The translations under genes were made by a program, and so were the position numbers. Of a stretch of 16,064 nt of DNA, positions 6,897 through 15,734 are shown piece by piece. Position 1 is the stretch's first letter; every line of letters starts with the position of its first letter. The stretch comes from Desulfobacteraceae bacterium (lineage in GTDB: Bacteria; Desulfobacterota; Desulfobacteria; Desulfobacterales; SURF-15), in NCBI GenBank assembly GCA_003599475.1, contig QZKK01000248.1, positions 1 to 16,064 of the forward strand. The letters are read 5' to 3'. Under the pieces are notes generated by a model. It ran no database searches, had not been told where the DNA came from, and was given only the letters and a program-made list of their open reading frames with translations.

Positions 6897-7576
6897 TAAT
6901 CGATCTTCTTCTTTTCCGGCTTCCTGTACCCCGGCTGGATCAGCGTGCGGGGGACCTGGTCCCTCCATTCCTCGACGGGATGGATCTTTCGGATGCAATC
7001 GAGCCGGCCCTGTTTCGAAAGCCGATCATAGATCATGTACCAGGCGCAGGGCTGATCGGGATCGACCTCGCAGCTCCCCTTGTTGGTCCCCCCGCAGGGG
7101 CCGTTGTAGAGGCCCTTGGCGCACATGGTCACCGGACAGATGCCGCCGGTCCAGCCGAGAACACAGCGCTGGCAGGATCGGCACCGCTCTTCATACCATC
7201 CGACCGCCTGATTGACCGCAAGGCCGCTGGTGTCTACCGCCGGAAAGACCGGTTTCCCGGGAAACCGTTCGGCAAGAAACTGGATCCCCACACCGCAGGC
7301 CATCGACATCAGGGCGTCGTAGGAATCGACCATCTCGTCCAGTTGGGCCAGATACTCCCGGTCGCACTGTCTTTCCACCGTGATCTGTCCGAGTTCGATC
7401 GGATCGTCTTCGAGGCGCCGGGCCATATCGAGCTCGGTGTTCAACACCGTGACTTCCTTTTCTCCGCCGACCAGGCAGACCGACACACAGGTTCCGCAAC
7501 CGACGTTGAGGACCCTTTTATACCCCTTGAGCATCTCTCTGATCTCTTCAAAGGGCTTCCGTTTGGCAACGATCAT
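6896..7576 (-). CDS. metV: Methylene-tetrahydrofolate reductase partner subunit, MetV
   Basis: A 226-residue cysteine-rich protein of the MTHFR C-terminal (zinc-finger-like) family, the partner of short MetF proteins in acetogens and other Wood-Ljungdahl organisms. N-terminal GCGTCVSVC (C27, C30, C34) and C71 and C94 precede the C-terminal cluster region: C132, C135, C138, C147, C152, then GLYNGPCGG with C161, then C169 and C177. This is the family signature and is thought to bind iron-sulfur clusters or zinc. GGAGG four bases before the ATG fixes the start. It lies 61 bases after the hdrC/B fusion and 125 before metF, all on one strand, matching the metFV-hdr-mvhD arrangement of Moorella. 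Role: to connect MetF to its electron source. Confidence 0.88.
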   Translation of the reverse strand: MIVAKRKPFEEIREMLKGYKRVLNVGCGTCVSVCLVGGEKEVTVLNTELDMARRLEDDPIELGQITVERQCDREYLAQLDEMVDSYDALMSMACGVGIQFLAERFPGKPVFPAVDTSGLAVNQAVGWYEERCRSCQRCVLGWTGGICPVTMCAKGLYNGPCGGTNKGSCEVDPDQPCAWYMIYDRLSKQGRLDCIRKIHPVEEWRDQVPRTLIQPGYRKPEKKKID

Positions 7577-7637
7577 CTTTCCTCCAGTTTCCCTGCGGCG
7601 TTTCTATTCCATCGGTGCCGCCGCCGGGTGCGACAGA

Positions 7638-8954
7638 TTACTCCGATTCGGGGTGGAACACGAGCACTTCCTTGAGATCGTCTCCCAGATACGCGCGCTC
7701 TTTGGGCCCCAGCACGCCCAGGGAAAGGCAGATCAGCGTCCACAGATGGACCGTATTCCATGCATGGTCCCGCATATCGGAGAGATCGTGGACCTGGGCG
7801 TGGCAGTTGTGGCACGGCGTGATGCAGTAATCCGCCTTTGTGGCCAGGATCTGCTCGGCCTTGAGCCTCCCGTATTCCCTCCGCTGTTCCGGGTATCCGG
7901 ACTGAAGGAACCCGCCGCCGCCGCCGCAGCAGTAGTTGTTCGAGCGGTTCGGCTGCATGTCGATGAAGTTTTCCTCGCCCACCACCGATTTGACAACGAA
8001 TCGAAGGTCTTCGGCCACCGGGTCCCCGAAGCTCTTTCGAACGAGCTGGCAGGGGTCCTGAACCGTGAACTTGACCTTCAAGTCTTTGTTCCAGTCGGAG
8101 CTTACCTCGAGTTTTCCCTCCCGGATCCACTGGGCATAGTATTGAATGATGCTTTTGATCTCGAAGTTGTAGGGGATGTTGAATTTTTTCAGTCCGGCCC
8201 GGACTGCAAAGAGTTCGTGCCCTCACTCCGTATTGAGCCAGACCTTGCAGCCAAGCTCCTCCACCGCCTTGACCTTGGTCCGTACGATATGCTCCCAACC
8301 CTCATTGTCCGCCAGAAACAGGCAGTAGTTTTCCGCTGCCCACCCTTTGGTCCCGTAGGTCCAGTCGGCTCCGACCTGGTGCAGGATCTTCCAGAGCGGC
8401 ACCATTTCGTCCGGTTCGGTGACCGGCTCCCGCGAGTTTTGATTCAGGAAGAGTTCGGCTCCTTCCTTGTTTACGGGCGCCTCCATCTCCGCAAATTCGG
8501 GTTGAGACTCCCGGTATTCCTCGAGAACGTCTTCCACCACAAACTGGAAATCCTCCTCGTTTGTCCCCATCGCGCTGCATGTGTCATTCCTGAGCGCCAT
8601 GTCGCAGGAGCCGAGAATCCCCTTGGGCCTTTTTTCGCGCGGCCAGGAATTCCGGACATTGAAAACCAGTTGGGGGATATCGATCTTCATCGGACAGACA
8701 TAGATGCAGCGCTGGCACATGGTGCACATCCACGCCCAATTCGAGCTCAAGATCTCCTCATCCAGCCCCAGCGAAGCCATCCGCAGGAATTTTCTGGGGT
8801 CCATATTCTCCAGTCCGGTTGCCGGGCATCCGGACGAACACATTCCGCAGGTAAGGCAGAGGTTCAGGTTCCCGCCGTCCGGCAGGAGCGCCATCACCTT
8901 GTCCTTGAACATGCTCTTTTTTTTGCCTCCGAGTTTGATCGCTTCCTCTCCCAT
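7638..8954 (-). CDS. HdrC-HdrB fusion (HdrD/DsrK-like iron-sulfur oxidoreductase), selenocysteine-containing
   Basis: A 438-residue protein read through UGA at 8225-8223 (Sec244). The HdrC-like N-terminus holds two [4Fe-4S] motifs: C33, C36, C39, C43 and C77, C80, C83, C87. The HdrB-like C-terminus holds one complete CCG motif: C302, C342-C343, C381-x2-C384, the ligand set of the non-cubane [4Fe-4S] cluster in HdrB. The first CCG repeat is degenerate; its conserved TECGH is here NTE-U-GH. Frames on both sides of the UGA are identical, and both halves are needed for the fold. The start at 8954 follows GAGGAG by five bases, and mvhD ends 13 bases upstream. It should carry electrons from HdrA to a disulfide-like or protein acceptor, here possibly MetVF. 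Cys-containing relatives include HdrD and DsrK. Confidence 0.88.
8190..8225 (-). promoter_or_regulatory. SECIS-like hairpin of the hdrC/B fusion
   Basis: Sixteen bases after the UGA (8225-8223), CAGTCC pairs exactly with GGACTG (8206-8201 with 8195-8190) around a GGGCC loop. A further TTT/AAA extension is possible past one mismatch. Position and size fit bacterial SECIS elements, and the GG start of the loop is typical. Confidence 0.65.
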
Positions 8955-8967
8955 AATTTCTCCTCTT

Positions 8968-9393
8968 TTAACTTTTGCCTCGCTTTTCTCTCAATGGATT
9001 GGGGCCCAGTGCCCGGATGCGTTCGGTCATCTCTTTTGCATAGGCGGCAAAGGTGGGGCCTTCGCCGGAGGAGAGATTATACATACGAACGCGGTCCCCC
9101 TCAAGACCGATTTCTTCGAGCATCATCCGGACATGCTCGACCCGCTCGCGGGCCCTGAAGTTGCCCTCGTTGTAATGGCAGCTCCCCTCCAGGCAGCCGA
9201 CGGCATAGACGCCGTCCGCCCCCTTCTGGAACGCCGTAAGCAGGTGGATGACGTCCACCTTTCCGGTGCAGGGAACCCGGATAATCTTTACGTTTGCCGG
9301 ATAGTCGAGTCGCATGGAACCTGCCAGGTCCGCAGCCGAATATCCTCAGTAATCACAACAAAAAGCGATGATTTTCGGTTCGAATTCTGCCAT
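8968..9393 (-). CDS. mvhD: MvhD-type electron-transfer subunit (F420-non-reducing hydrogenase delta), selenocysteine-containing
   Basis: A 141-residue [2Fe-2S] protein that in methanogens and acetogens bridges a hydrogenase or formate dehydrogenase to HdrA. UGA at 9348-9346 is Sec16 in FCCDY-U-GYSAADLAGSMR; relatives read CCNWCSYGGADLAG, so Sec replaces the third cysteine. Other ligand candidates are C12, C13, C42 in RVPC, and C67 and C72 in GCLEGSC. The ATG at 9393 directly abuts the TAA of hdrA, with GAGGAA inside the end of hdrA as ribosome site, so the two are translationally coupled. A caller treating UGA as stop would start at an internal Met27 and lose the cluster-binding N-terminus. 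No MvhA/G hydrogenase is present; the nearby FdhA is the obvious partner (inference). Confidence 0.92.
9316..9348 (-). promoter_or_regulatory. SECIS-like hairpin of mvhD
   Basis: Fourteen bases after the UGA (9348-9346), GGACCT (9331-9326) pairs with AGGTTCC (9322-9316) with one bulged base, around a short GGC loop. It is weaker than the other three hairpins here; an alternative small stem exposing GGTTCC further on is also possible. The protein evidence for Sec is stronger than the RNA evidence. Confidence 0.5.
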
Positions 9394-12300
9394 TTAAGAT
9401 AATTCCTCAGCCAGTAGAGCATCGATTTTACAGATGAGCTGCTCGTTTTCATAGAAGCTTAAGCGGATCGCCTCCCGCGGGCAGACCGCCGTACAAACCC
9501 CGCATCCTCTGCAGAGCGCCTGATCGATTTCGACCTCCCCCTTTTCCTTGTTGAAAGCGGGCACCTGGAAGGGGCAGGACCGCACACAGGTCAGACATTT
9601 CACGCAGTGGTCGGAATCGAGCTTTGCGTTGATTGCAGAAAGCCGGATCTCCGACTTGGAAAGGAAAGTCGCCGCCCGCGAGACGGCTGCCTGGGCTTGT
9701 GCGATCGCTTCCGTGATCAGCTTGGGCCCGTGCGCGGTCCCGCACAGGAAAACGCCCTCCGAGCCCATATCGACCGGCCGGAGCTTCACATGGGCTTCCA
9801 TGAAAAACCCCTCCGCGTTCCGGTTCAGCTTCATGGTGCGGGAAAGCTCTTCGGTATCCTGGGCGACCACGCCTGCGCTCAGCGCCACCAGGTCTGCTTC
9901 GATCTGAAGGTCGCGCTGGAGGATGTGGTCTTTGACCGTCACCCGCAGGCTTCCGTTTCCGGCATCCACAACAGGCGGGGCCTGGGAATCGAAGCGGATG
10001 AAAATCACCCCCTTTTCCCGCGCCTCGGTGTAGTAGTCTTCCAGCAGCCCGTAAGTCCGAATGTCCCGGTTGAGGATAAAGACCTGGGCCTCCGGATTGA
10101 CCTTTTTGATCGCAAGTGCGTTTTTGACCGCAGACTGGCAGCAGATCCTGGAGCAGTTCGGATTCTTGTCGTTTCTAGACCCCACGCACTGGATCATCAC
10201 CACAGTCGATAGATCGGACGCCCCCTTTTTATCCAATCGGTCGCCCAGCTCGACCTGAGTCAACACCCGGTCGTCGGTCCCGTATGCGTACTCGGTGGGG
10301 ACGTATTCGGTCGCTCCTGTGGCAACGATGATGATTCCGTGATTCAGCGTGCGGGGATCGTCTTCGCCCGGAACCGAAACCTCGGTGGTGAAGTTTCCCT
10401 TGTATCCGGTGAATCCGACGATTTCGGCGCCTTTCAAGACCTCGATGTTTCTTTCGGATCCGATCTCGCCGATCAGGTTTTCAAGGTAGCCGGCAATGTC
10501 TTTTCCTTCGATGGTATGGTGCAGCTTCCGCGCCATGCCCCCCAGCTCGGGCTCTTTCTCGATCAGAAAAACCTTGAACCCCTGCCGCCCCAGACCGAGG
10601 GCTGCGTTCATGCCGGCGATGCCGCCGCCGATCACAAGCGCCTGTTTGTTTACCGGAATGAGCCTTTCCTTGAGCGGATAGAGCGTTTCGGCCCGGGCGG
10701 CCGCCATCCGCACCAGGTCTTTTGCCTTTCGCGTGGCGGTTTCCGGATCCTTGGAATGGATCCAGGAATTCTGATTCCGGATATTGGCCATCTCGAACAA
10801 ATACTTGTTCAATCCGCACCCTTCCAGCGTCTCCTGGAAGATCGCCTCATGGGTTTTGGGGGTGCAGGCCGCCACCACCAGGCGGTTCAGCTTGTGCTCT
10901 TTGATCTTCTGCTTGATCTTTTCCTGCGTGTCCTGGCTGCAGGTAAAGAGGTTTTCATCGGTAAATACAACGTTGGGAAGAGACGCCGCGTACTCCTTTA
11001 CCCCCGGCACATCCACGATGCCTCCGATATTGATGCCGCAGTTGCAGATGAAAACCCCGATTCTGGGATCTTCTTCGGACACATCGATCTCATCCGGGAT
11101 CACCGCCTTGCGGGTGTCGGTGTGCCTGGCTTCCGTAAGAGCCGCCCCGGCAGCCCCTGCCGCCGCACTGGCTTCGGTGACGGCCGCAGGAATATCCTTC
11201 GGCCCCTGGAAGATCCCGCAGGTGTAAACGCCGGGCCGCGAGGTCGATACCGGCGAAAACGGGTCGGTCACGGCGAAGTTGTATTTTCCGAGATCGATCC
11301 CCAGCCGCTTTGCAAGCCCGATTCCCGATTCGGTGACCTCGAGGCCGACCGAAAGGACCACCATGTCGAAGACTTCCTCCTGTATTGTGCCGGCGTCATC
11401 GACCCAGTGCAGTTTCAACTGGCCTGTCTCATGGATCTCTTCGATCGTGTGGATCCTCGCCTTTACGAAGCGGACCCCTTCCTTGTCCTTTGCGCGCAGA
11501 TAGTACTTCTCGTAGTCTTTGCCGAAGGTCCGGATGTCCATGTTGAAGATGGCGCAGTCGAGGTTCCCGTGGGCGTGCTCCTTGGCGATCATGGCCTCCT
11601 TGACCGCGTACATGCAGCAGACTGAAGAACAGTATCCGTTCCCGCAGCGGTTGGTGTCTCTTGAGCCCACGCACTGGAGCCAGGCGATCTTTTTGGGGTC
11701 TTTCCCGTCCGAAGGCCGCTCGAGATGGCCCAGCGTGGGGCCTGAAGCGCTCAGGATCCGCTCGAACTCAAGGCTTGTCAGGACATTCGGGTTGCTCTTC
11801 CAGTGATAAAACGGCTCCATTTTTGCAGGATCGAAGGCGTCCGCCCCCTGGGAGAGGATCACCGATCCCACCCGAAGCTCTTTTTCCACCGGCTCCTGGG
11901 TGTGGTTGACAGCCCCTGCAAGGCAAGCCTTCACGCACTGGTAGCATTCCGAACAGATGCCGCAGCGGAGGCACCGATCGGCCTCCCGCTTGGCCTCGGC
12001 CTCATCGTATCCGAAGGAGACCTCCAGGAAATTGCACTCCCGAGCCTTCGGATCGAGGCAGCGGACCGGCGTTCTCGCTTTTTTCTTCTCAAGAGAGGTA
12101 TCCGGTTTTTCGTACTCCCAGCTCTTTTCCCTCCCCTCCTGCAGATCCATCCCGTTGATGTACCGGTGGATGCTTTCGGCGGCTTCCTTTCCGCAGGATA
12201 CCGCATCGACCACCGATTTGGGGCCGTAGAAGACATCGCCGCCTGCAAAAACCCATCCGAGCGGCGTCTGCAATGTCTTGGGATCGGCCGACAGTCCTCC

Positions 12301-13833
12301 CCTTTGCGTCACGGGAATTTTCTGCCCTTCGGCGAACTCCAGATTGGCGCTCTGGCCGATGGCCACGATGATCGTATCTCCGAAATACGACTGGCATGCG
12401 TTTTCATCGTATTGGGGGTTGAAGCGTTTATTCGCGTCGAAGACCTCCGTACAGGTCTTGAATTCGATTCCTGAAACGCGCCTTTTTTTATCGATGAAAA
12501 ACGCCTTGGGACCGAAGCTGTTTACGATCTCGATATCGCCTTCGAGGGCCTCCTGGATTTCATGCTGCCAGGCCGGCATCTCGTCTCTCTTCTCGAGACA
12601 GATCAGGGTGACCTTTTCAGCCCCTTTCCGCTTCGCGGTCAGGGCCACATCGATTGCCACATTGCCGCCGCCGATGACAAGCACTTCCTTTCCGATTGGG
12701 ACCTCTTTGCCCATGGCGGCATCGCGCAGGAAATCGACCCCTTGAAGAACACCGACCGCGTCTTCGTTTTCAACCCCGAGCCTTCGCCCGCCGTGGAGGC
12801 CGACCGCGAGAAAGACAGCGGAAAATCCGTCTTTCTTCAGGCTTTCGAGCGTGATGTCTTTTCCGAAAGTCACCCCGGTTTTAATGGTGACCCCCATCTT
12901 TCGGATCACTTCGATTTCGTCTTGAAGGATCTCTCTCGGCAGCCGGTATTCGGGGATGCCGACGGCCATCATCCCGCCTGCAACCGGAAGTCTTTCGAAG
13001 ATGGTTACCGGATAGCCCTGCCTTGCCAGGGAATATGCGGCCGTAAGCCCGGCGGGTCCGGACCCGATCACGGCGACTTTTTCTTTGCGGGCTTCGGCGA
13101 CTTCCGGGATATAGAAGTCTTGCGAGTCTCGCTCGAAATCGGAAAGAAACCGGTGCAGTTCACGAATCGCCAGAGGCTGGTCCACATCGTTTCGGGTGCA
13201 GATCCCCTCACACGGATGATGGCAGACCCTGCCGCAGATACCCGGGAAGGGGTGCTCCTGCTTGAAAAGCTCGAGCGCTTCCCGGTATTTCCCCGCATTG
13301 ATCAGCGCGATATACCCCTGGATGCTCACATGGGCCGGGCAGGTCGCCTTGCAGGGGGCGGTCCCGCGTTTGCTGATCCCGAAAGCCCCGGGAATCGCCT
13401 GGGGGTATTGCTTAAAGATGGCCTTCCGCTTGGAAAGTCCCTCGTCGTAATCGTTTGAAAGCTCGATCGGACAGACCTTTGCGCAGTCTCCGCAGCTTGT
13501 GCACTTGGAAAGATCCACAAAGCGGGGGGCCTGCCGGACCTTTGCGGTGAAGCTTCCGGGCTCGCCTTTTAAATCCAGCAGTTCGGTATTTGTGAGCAAC
13601 TCGATGTTTAAATGCCGGCCGACCTCGACCAGTTTCGGTGAGATCACTCACATGGCGCAGTCGTTTGTGGGAAACGTCTTGTCCAGTTGAGACATCAGCC
13701 CGCCGATTGCCGAAGACTTCTCCACCAGATAGACGTAGTAACCGGATTCCGCCAAGTCCAGAGCGGACTGCATGCCGGCGATACCTGCACCCACCACCAT
13801 CACGGATCCACTCTTTTTCGCTTTCTCAGCCAT
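9394..13833 (-). CDS. hdrA: Large HdrA-type flavoprotein with inserted GltD-like module, selenocysteine-containing
   Basis: A 1479-residue fusion. First HdrA module: FAD-binding GAGIAG (15-20), TFPTNDCAM-U62-VISPKLVEVGRH (UGA 13650-13648 where relatives have Cys) and a [4Fe-4S] cluster (C111, C114, C117, C121). Inserted GltD-like module, about 150-560: N-terminal clusters (C161, C165, C200, C204, C208, C212), FAD site GSGPAG near 257 and NAD(P)H site GGGNVA near 388. The first HdrA then resumes with CLRCGICSECYQCVKAC (C621-C637) and CVGSRD...CC near 720-740. A second HdrA module (about 922-1390) has its own FICNCG domain, FAD site GGGIAG near 1070 and CVGSRN...CC. Two [4Fe-4S] ferredoxin motifs close the protein (about 1408-1457). 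ATG at 13833 follows AAGGAG; the TAA touches mvhD. It should be the electron-splitting hub, with at least three flavin sites and a pyridine-nucleotide site. Large HdrA-type (HdrL) proteins are known from sulfate reducers. Confidence 0.92.
13615..13650 (-). promoter_or_regulatory. SECIS-like hairpin of hdrA
   Basis: Fifteen bases after the UGA (13650-13648), CTGGTC (13632-13627) pairs with GGCCGG (13620-13615), with two G-U pairs, around a 6-base loop GAGGTC. The loop contains GGUC, and its position is close to that of the fdhA element. Confidence 0.65.
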
Positions 13834-13952
13834 GAAAACTCCTTCTCGATCCTCTGCAACCCGCTGCAAACGCCGCACGCATCGTCGGCATGGAATGCAA
13901 GTCATCGAACTTCCAATATTTTCAATTCCTTGAAAAAAAGTCGAAGAGAGCG

Positions 13953-13982
13953 AGTATGGCACAGGTCAAGCGGGCTTGTCAA
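13953..13982 (-). promoter_or_regulatory. Candidate promoter of the hdrA-mvhD-hdrC/B-metV-metF operon
   Basis: On the minus strand a perfect TTGACA (13982-13977) is followed after 18 bases by CATACT (13958-13953), which matches four of six -10 positions. Transcription would start near 13946, giving a leader of about 110 nt before the hdrA ATG. All five genes follow in the same direction with gaps of 0, 13, 61 and 125 bases, and no strong terminator appears until 5754-5722. Confidence 0.45.
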
Positions 13983-14083
13983 TAAAATGAAGCTTGATTT
14001 CAACGATTTTTTTGATTCGCATCCACGCCTTGAGCTGGGAGGCGCCTTAACCCTGCGACTGGCCCTCCGGTCCCGCATCCAGT

Positions 14084-14112
14084 TTGACAAATCCGGCGAA
14101 ACGATGTGTATT
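14084..14112 (+). promoter_or_regulatory. Candidate promoter of the GH13 gene
   Basis: TTGACA at 14084-14089, a 17-base spacer and TGTATT at 14107-14112 (four of six matches). Start of transcription would be near 14119, which agrees with translation from the ATG at 14189 and argues against the far upstream TTG at 14084. Confidence 0.4.
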
Positions 14113-14188
14113 CATACAAATGGATCGGGATGATTATCCAAATTCCACAAAAAGAACGCTCGCTCCGAATATCAAGGGAAATCCCGTG

Positions 14189-15721
14189 ATGCGCATCCGA
14201 AGGACCGGGCACCCTTTGATCTATGAAATCAATACGCGCGTTTGGGTGCACGAGTTCGGAAAGAAGACCCGAAAAGAACCTTTCACCATAGACGATATCC
14301 CGGATTCTGCCCTGGATGAAATCACCGACCTCGGTTTCGATCTTGTCTGGCTGATGGGCGTCTGGCAGACGGGGGAGCTCGGGAAAACGATCGCCCGACG
14401 ATATCCGTCTCTTCAGCCGCAGTATCAAACGGTCCTGCCCGACGCCACATCCCGGGATATCCTGTCCTCTCCCTATGCGGTGCAGGATTATCAGGTTTCT
14501 TCCGGGCTGGGGGGTCCCAAAGCTTTGGCCGGGCTGCGGCGGCGCCTTGCGCGGCGGGGGATCGGATTGATCCTGGACTTTGTCCCCAATCACACGGCCT
14601 GCGATCATCCCTGGATCTTTTCCCATCCGGAGTACTACGTGCAGGGCAATGAAGAATCCCTGGAAAGGGAGCCGCAGAATTTTTTCCAGGCCGAGACGGT
14701 CTCAGGAAGCAAAATCATCGCCCATGGCCGGGATCCGTATTTCCCGGCGTGGTCCGATACGGCCCAGCTAAATTACCGGCACCGGGGAATGTGCACTGCC
14801 ATGAAAAACCGCTTGATGAAGATTGCGGAACAATGCGACGGCATCCGGTGCGACATGGCCATGCTGGTGTTGAAAGAGGTGTTTGCCCGCACCTGGGGAG
14901 AGCGGGTGGACGCAACCCATACGCAGGCCCCCGACGGCGAGTTCTGGACGGAGGCGATCGACCGGGTGCGGAAACGGTTCCCGGATTTTATCTTTATCGC
15001 TGAAGCCTATTGGGGGCTCGAGCGTCAACTGCAGTCCCTCGGATTCGATTTTACCTACGATAAGACCCTTTATGATTTGCTTCGCGATCAGGGGACGGCA
15101 GAGGTCCGCGAACACTTGCGCACCGATGTGGAATTTCTCGCAGGCTCGGTCCATTTCCTGGAGAACCATGACGAGCTTAGGGCCGCGCAGGTGTTTTCAA
15201 AGGATCGGCATCAGGCCGCGGCCGTGATCTGCTACACGACACCTGGAATGCGCTTTTTTCACGAGGGTCAATTGGAAGGGCGAAAGATCAGAATCCCCGT
15301 TCAACTGGCACGGAGACCCGATGAGCCCTGCGATCCGCAGATTCGCCGCTTCTACGAGAGACTCCTTCAGAAGCTGCAGGCGCCCGATTTTCACGGCGGC
15401 GCCTGGAAGCTGCTCGAAGCCAAGCTCGCCCGGCCGGGAGATGACGCCTGGAAGGATATTCTCATTTACGGCTGGCGGGGTGATGGAGATTCGCATCTGG
15501 TGGCGGTCAACTACGCCCCCCGACACGGCCGTTGTCATGTGCCCCTCGATATCCCTTATCCCCATTGCAGAAACGTCCTGTTCACCGATCAGTTCAGCAA
15601 TCTGTCCTTTCAGCGCTCCTGCGATACCCTCCGGGATCAGGGGCTTTACCTCGAAATGGCCCCATTTCAATTCCACCTCTTCAAGTTGACCTTTCAAACA
15701 TCCGATCCGCCAGGGGAGTGA
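14189..15721 (+). CDS. GH13 alpha-amylase-family glycoside hydrolase or glucosyltransferase
   Basis: A 510-residue TIM-barrel enzyme with all four GH13 signature regions: DFVPNHT (130-136), GIRCDMAML with Arg220 and nucleophile Asp222, FIAEAYW with acid/base Glu272, and FLENHDE with His327 and Asp328. It begins HPLIYEINTRVWV, as many cytoplasmic GH13 proteins do, and has no signal peptide. The end (about 420-505) looks like the small C-terminal beta domain. ATG at 14189 is chosen because AGGGA lies nine bases before it and homology starts there; an in-frame ATG at 14120 and a TTG at 14084 are unlikely. The active site is intact. Substrate and product (alpha-glucan, trehalose or a maltosyl compound) cannot be named. 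It is divergent from hdrA and appears functionally unrelated to it. Confidence 0.88.
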   Translation: MRIRRTGHPLIYEINTRVWVHEFGKKTRKEPFTIDDIPDSALDEITDLGFDLVWLMGVWQTGELGKTIARRYPSLQPQYQTVLPDATSRDILSSPYAVQDYQVSSGLGGPKALAGLRRRLARRGIGLILDFVPNHTACDHPWIFSHPEYYVQGNEESLEREPQNFFQAETVSGSKIIAHGRDPYFPAWSDTAQLNYRHRGMCTAMKNRLMKIAEQCDGIRCDMAMLVLKEVFARTWGERVDATHTQAPDGEFWTEAIDRVRKRFPDFIFIAEAYWGLERQLQSLGFDFTYDKTLYDLLRDQGTAEVREHLRTDVEFLAGSVHFLENHDELRAAQVFSKDRHQAAAVICYTTPGMRFFHEGQLEGRKIRIPVQLARRPDEPCDPQIRRFYERLLQKLQAPDFHGGAWKLLEAKLARPGDDAWKDILIYGWRGDGDSHLVAVNYAPRHGRCHVPLDIPYPHCRNVLFTDQFSNLSFQRSCDTLRDQGLYLEMAPFQFHLFKLTFQTSDPPGE

Positions 15722-15734
15722 AAAGGAAGAAAGG

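Larger units (their letters stand above)
13834..14188. other. Divergent intergenic region between hdrA and the GH13 gene
   Basis: This 355-bp region separates the hdrA-metF operon (minus) from the GH13 gene (plus). It holds one candidate promoter for each direction (own entries). Open frames crossing it on either strand have no ribosome site and are upstream extensions of the two genes. No other structure was recognised. Confidence 0.6.

Noticed and set aside
13834..13962. Upstream extension of hdrA to 13962 (43 extra codons)
   Set aside because: No ribosome site, cysteine/arginine-rich translation unlike HdrA N-termini, and it overlaps the likely promoter; AAGGAG fixes the start at 13833.
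14084..14188. TTG or early ATG start for the GH13 gene
   Set aside because: No Shine-Dalgarno sequence before either, no homology in the added residues, and the stretch holds a plausible promoter.
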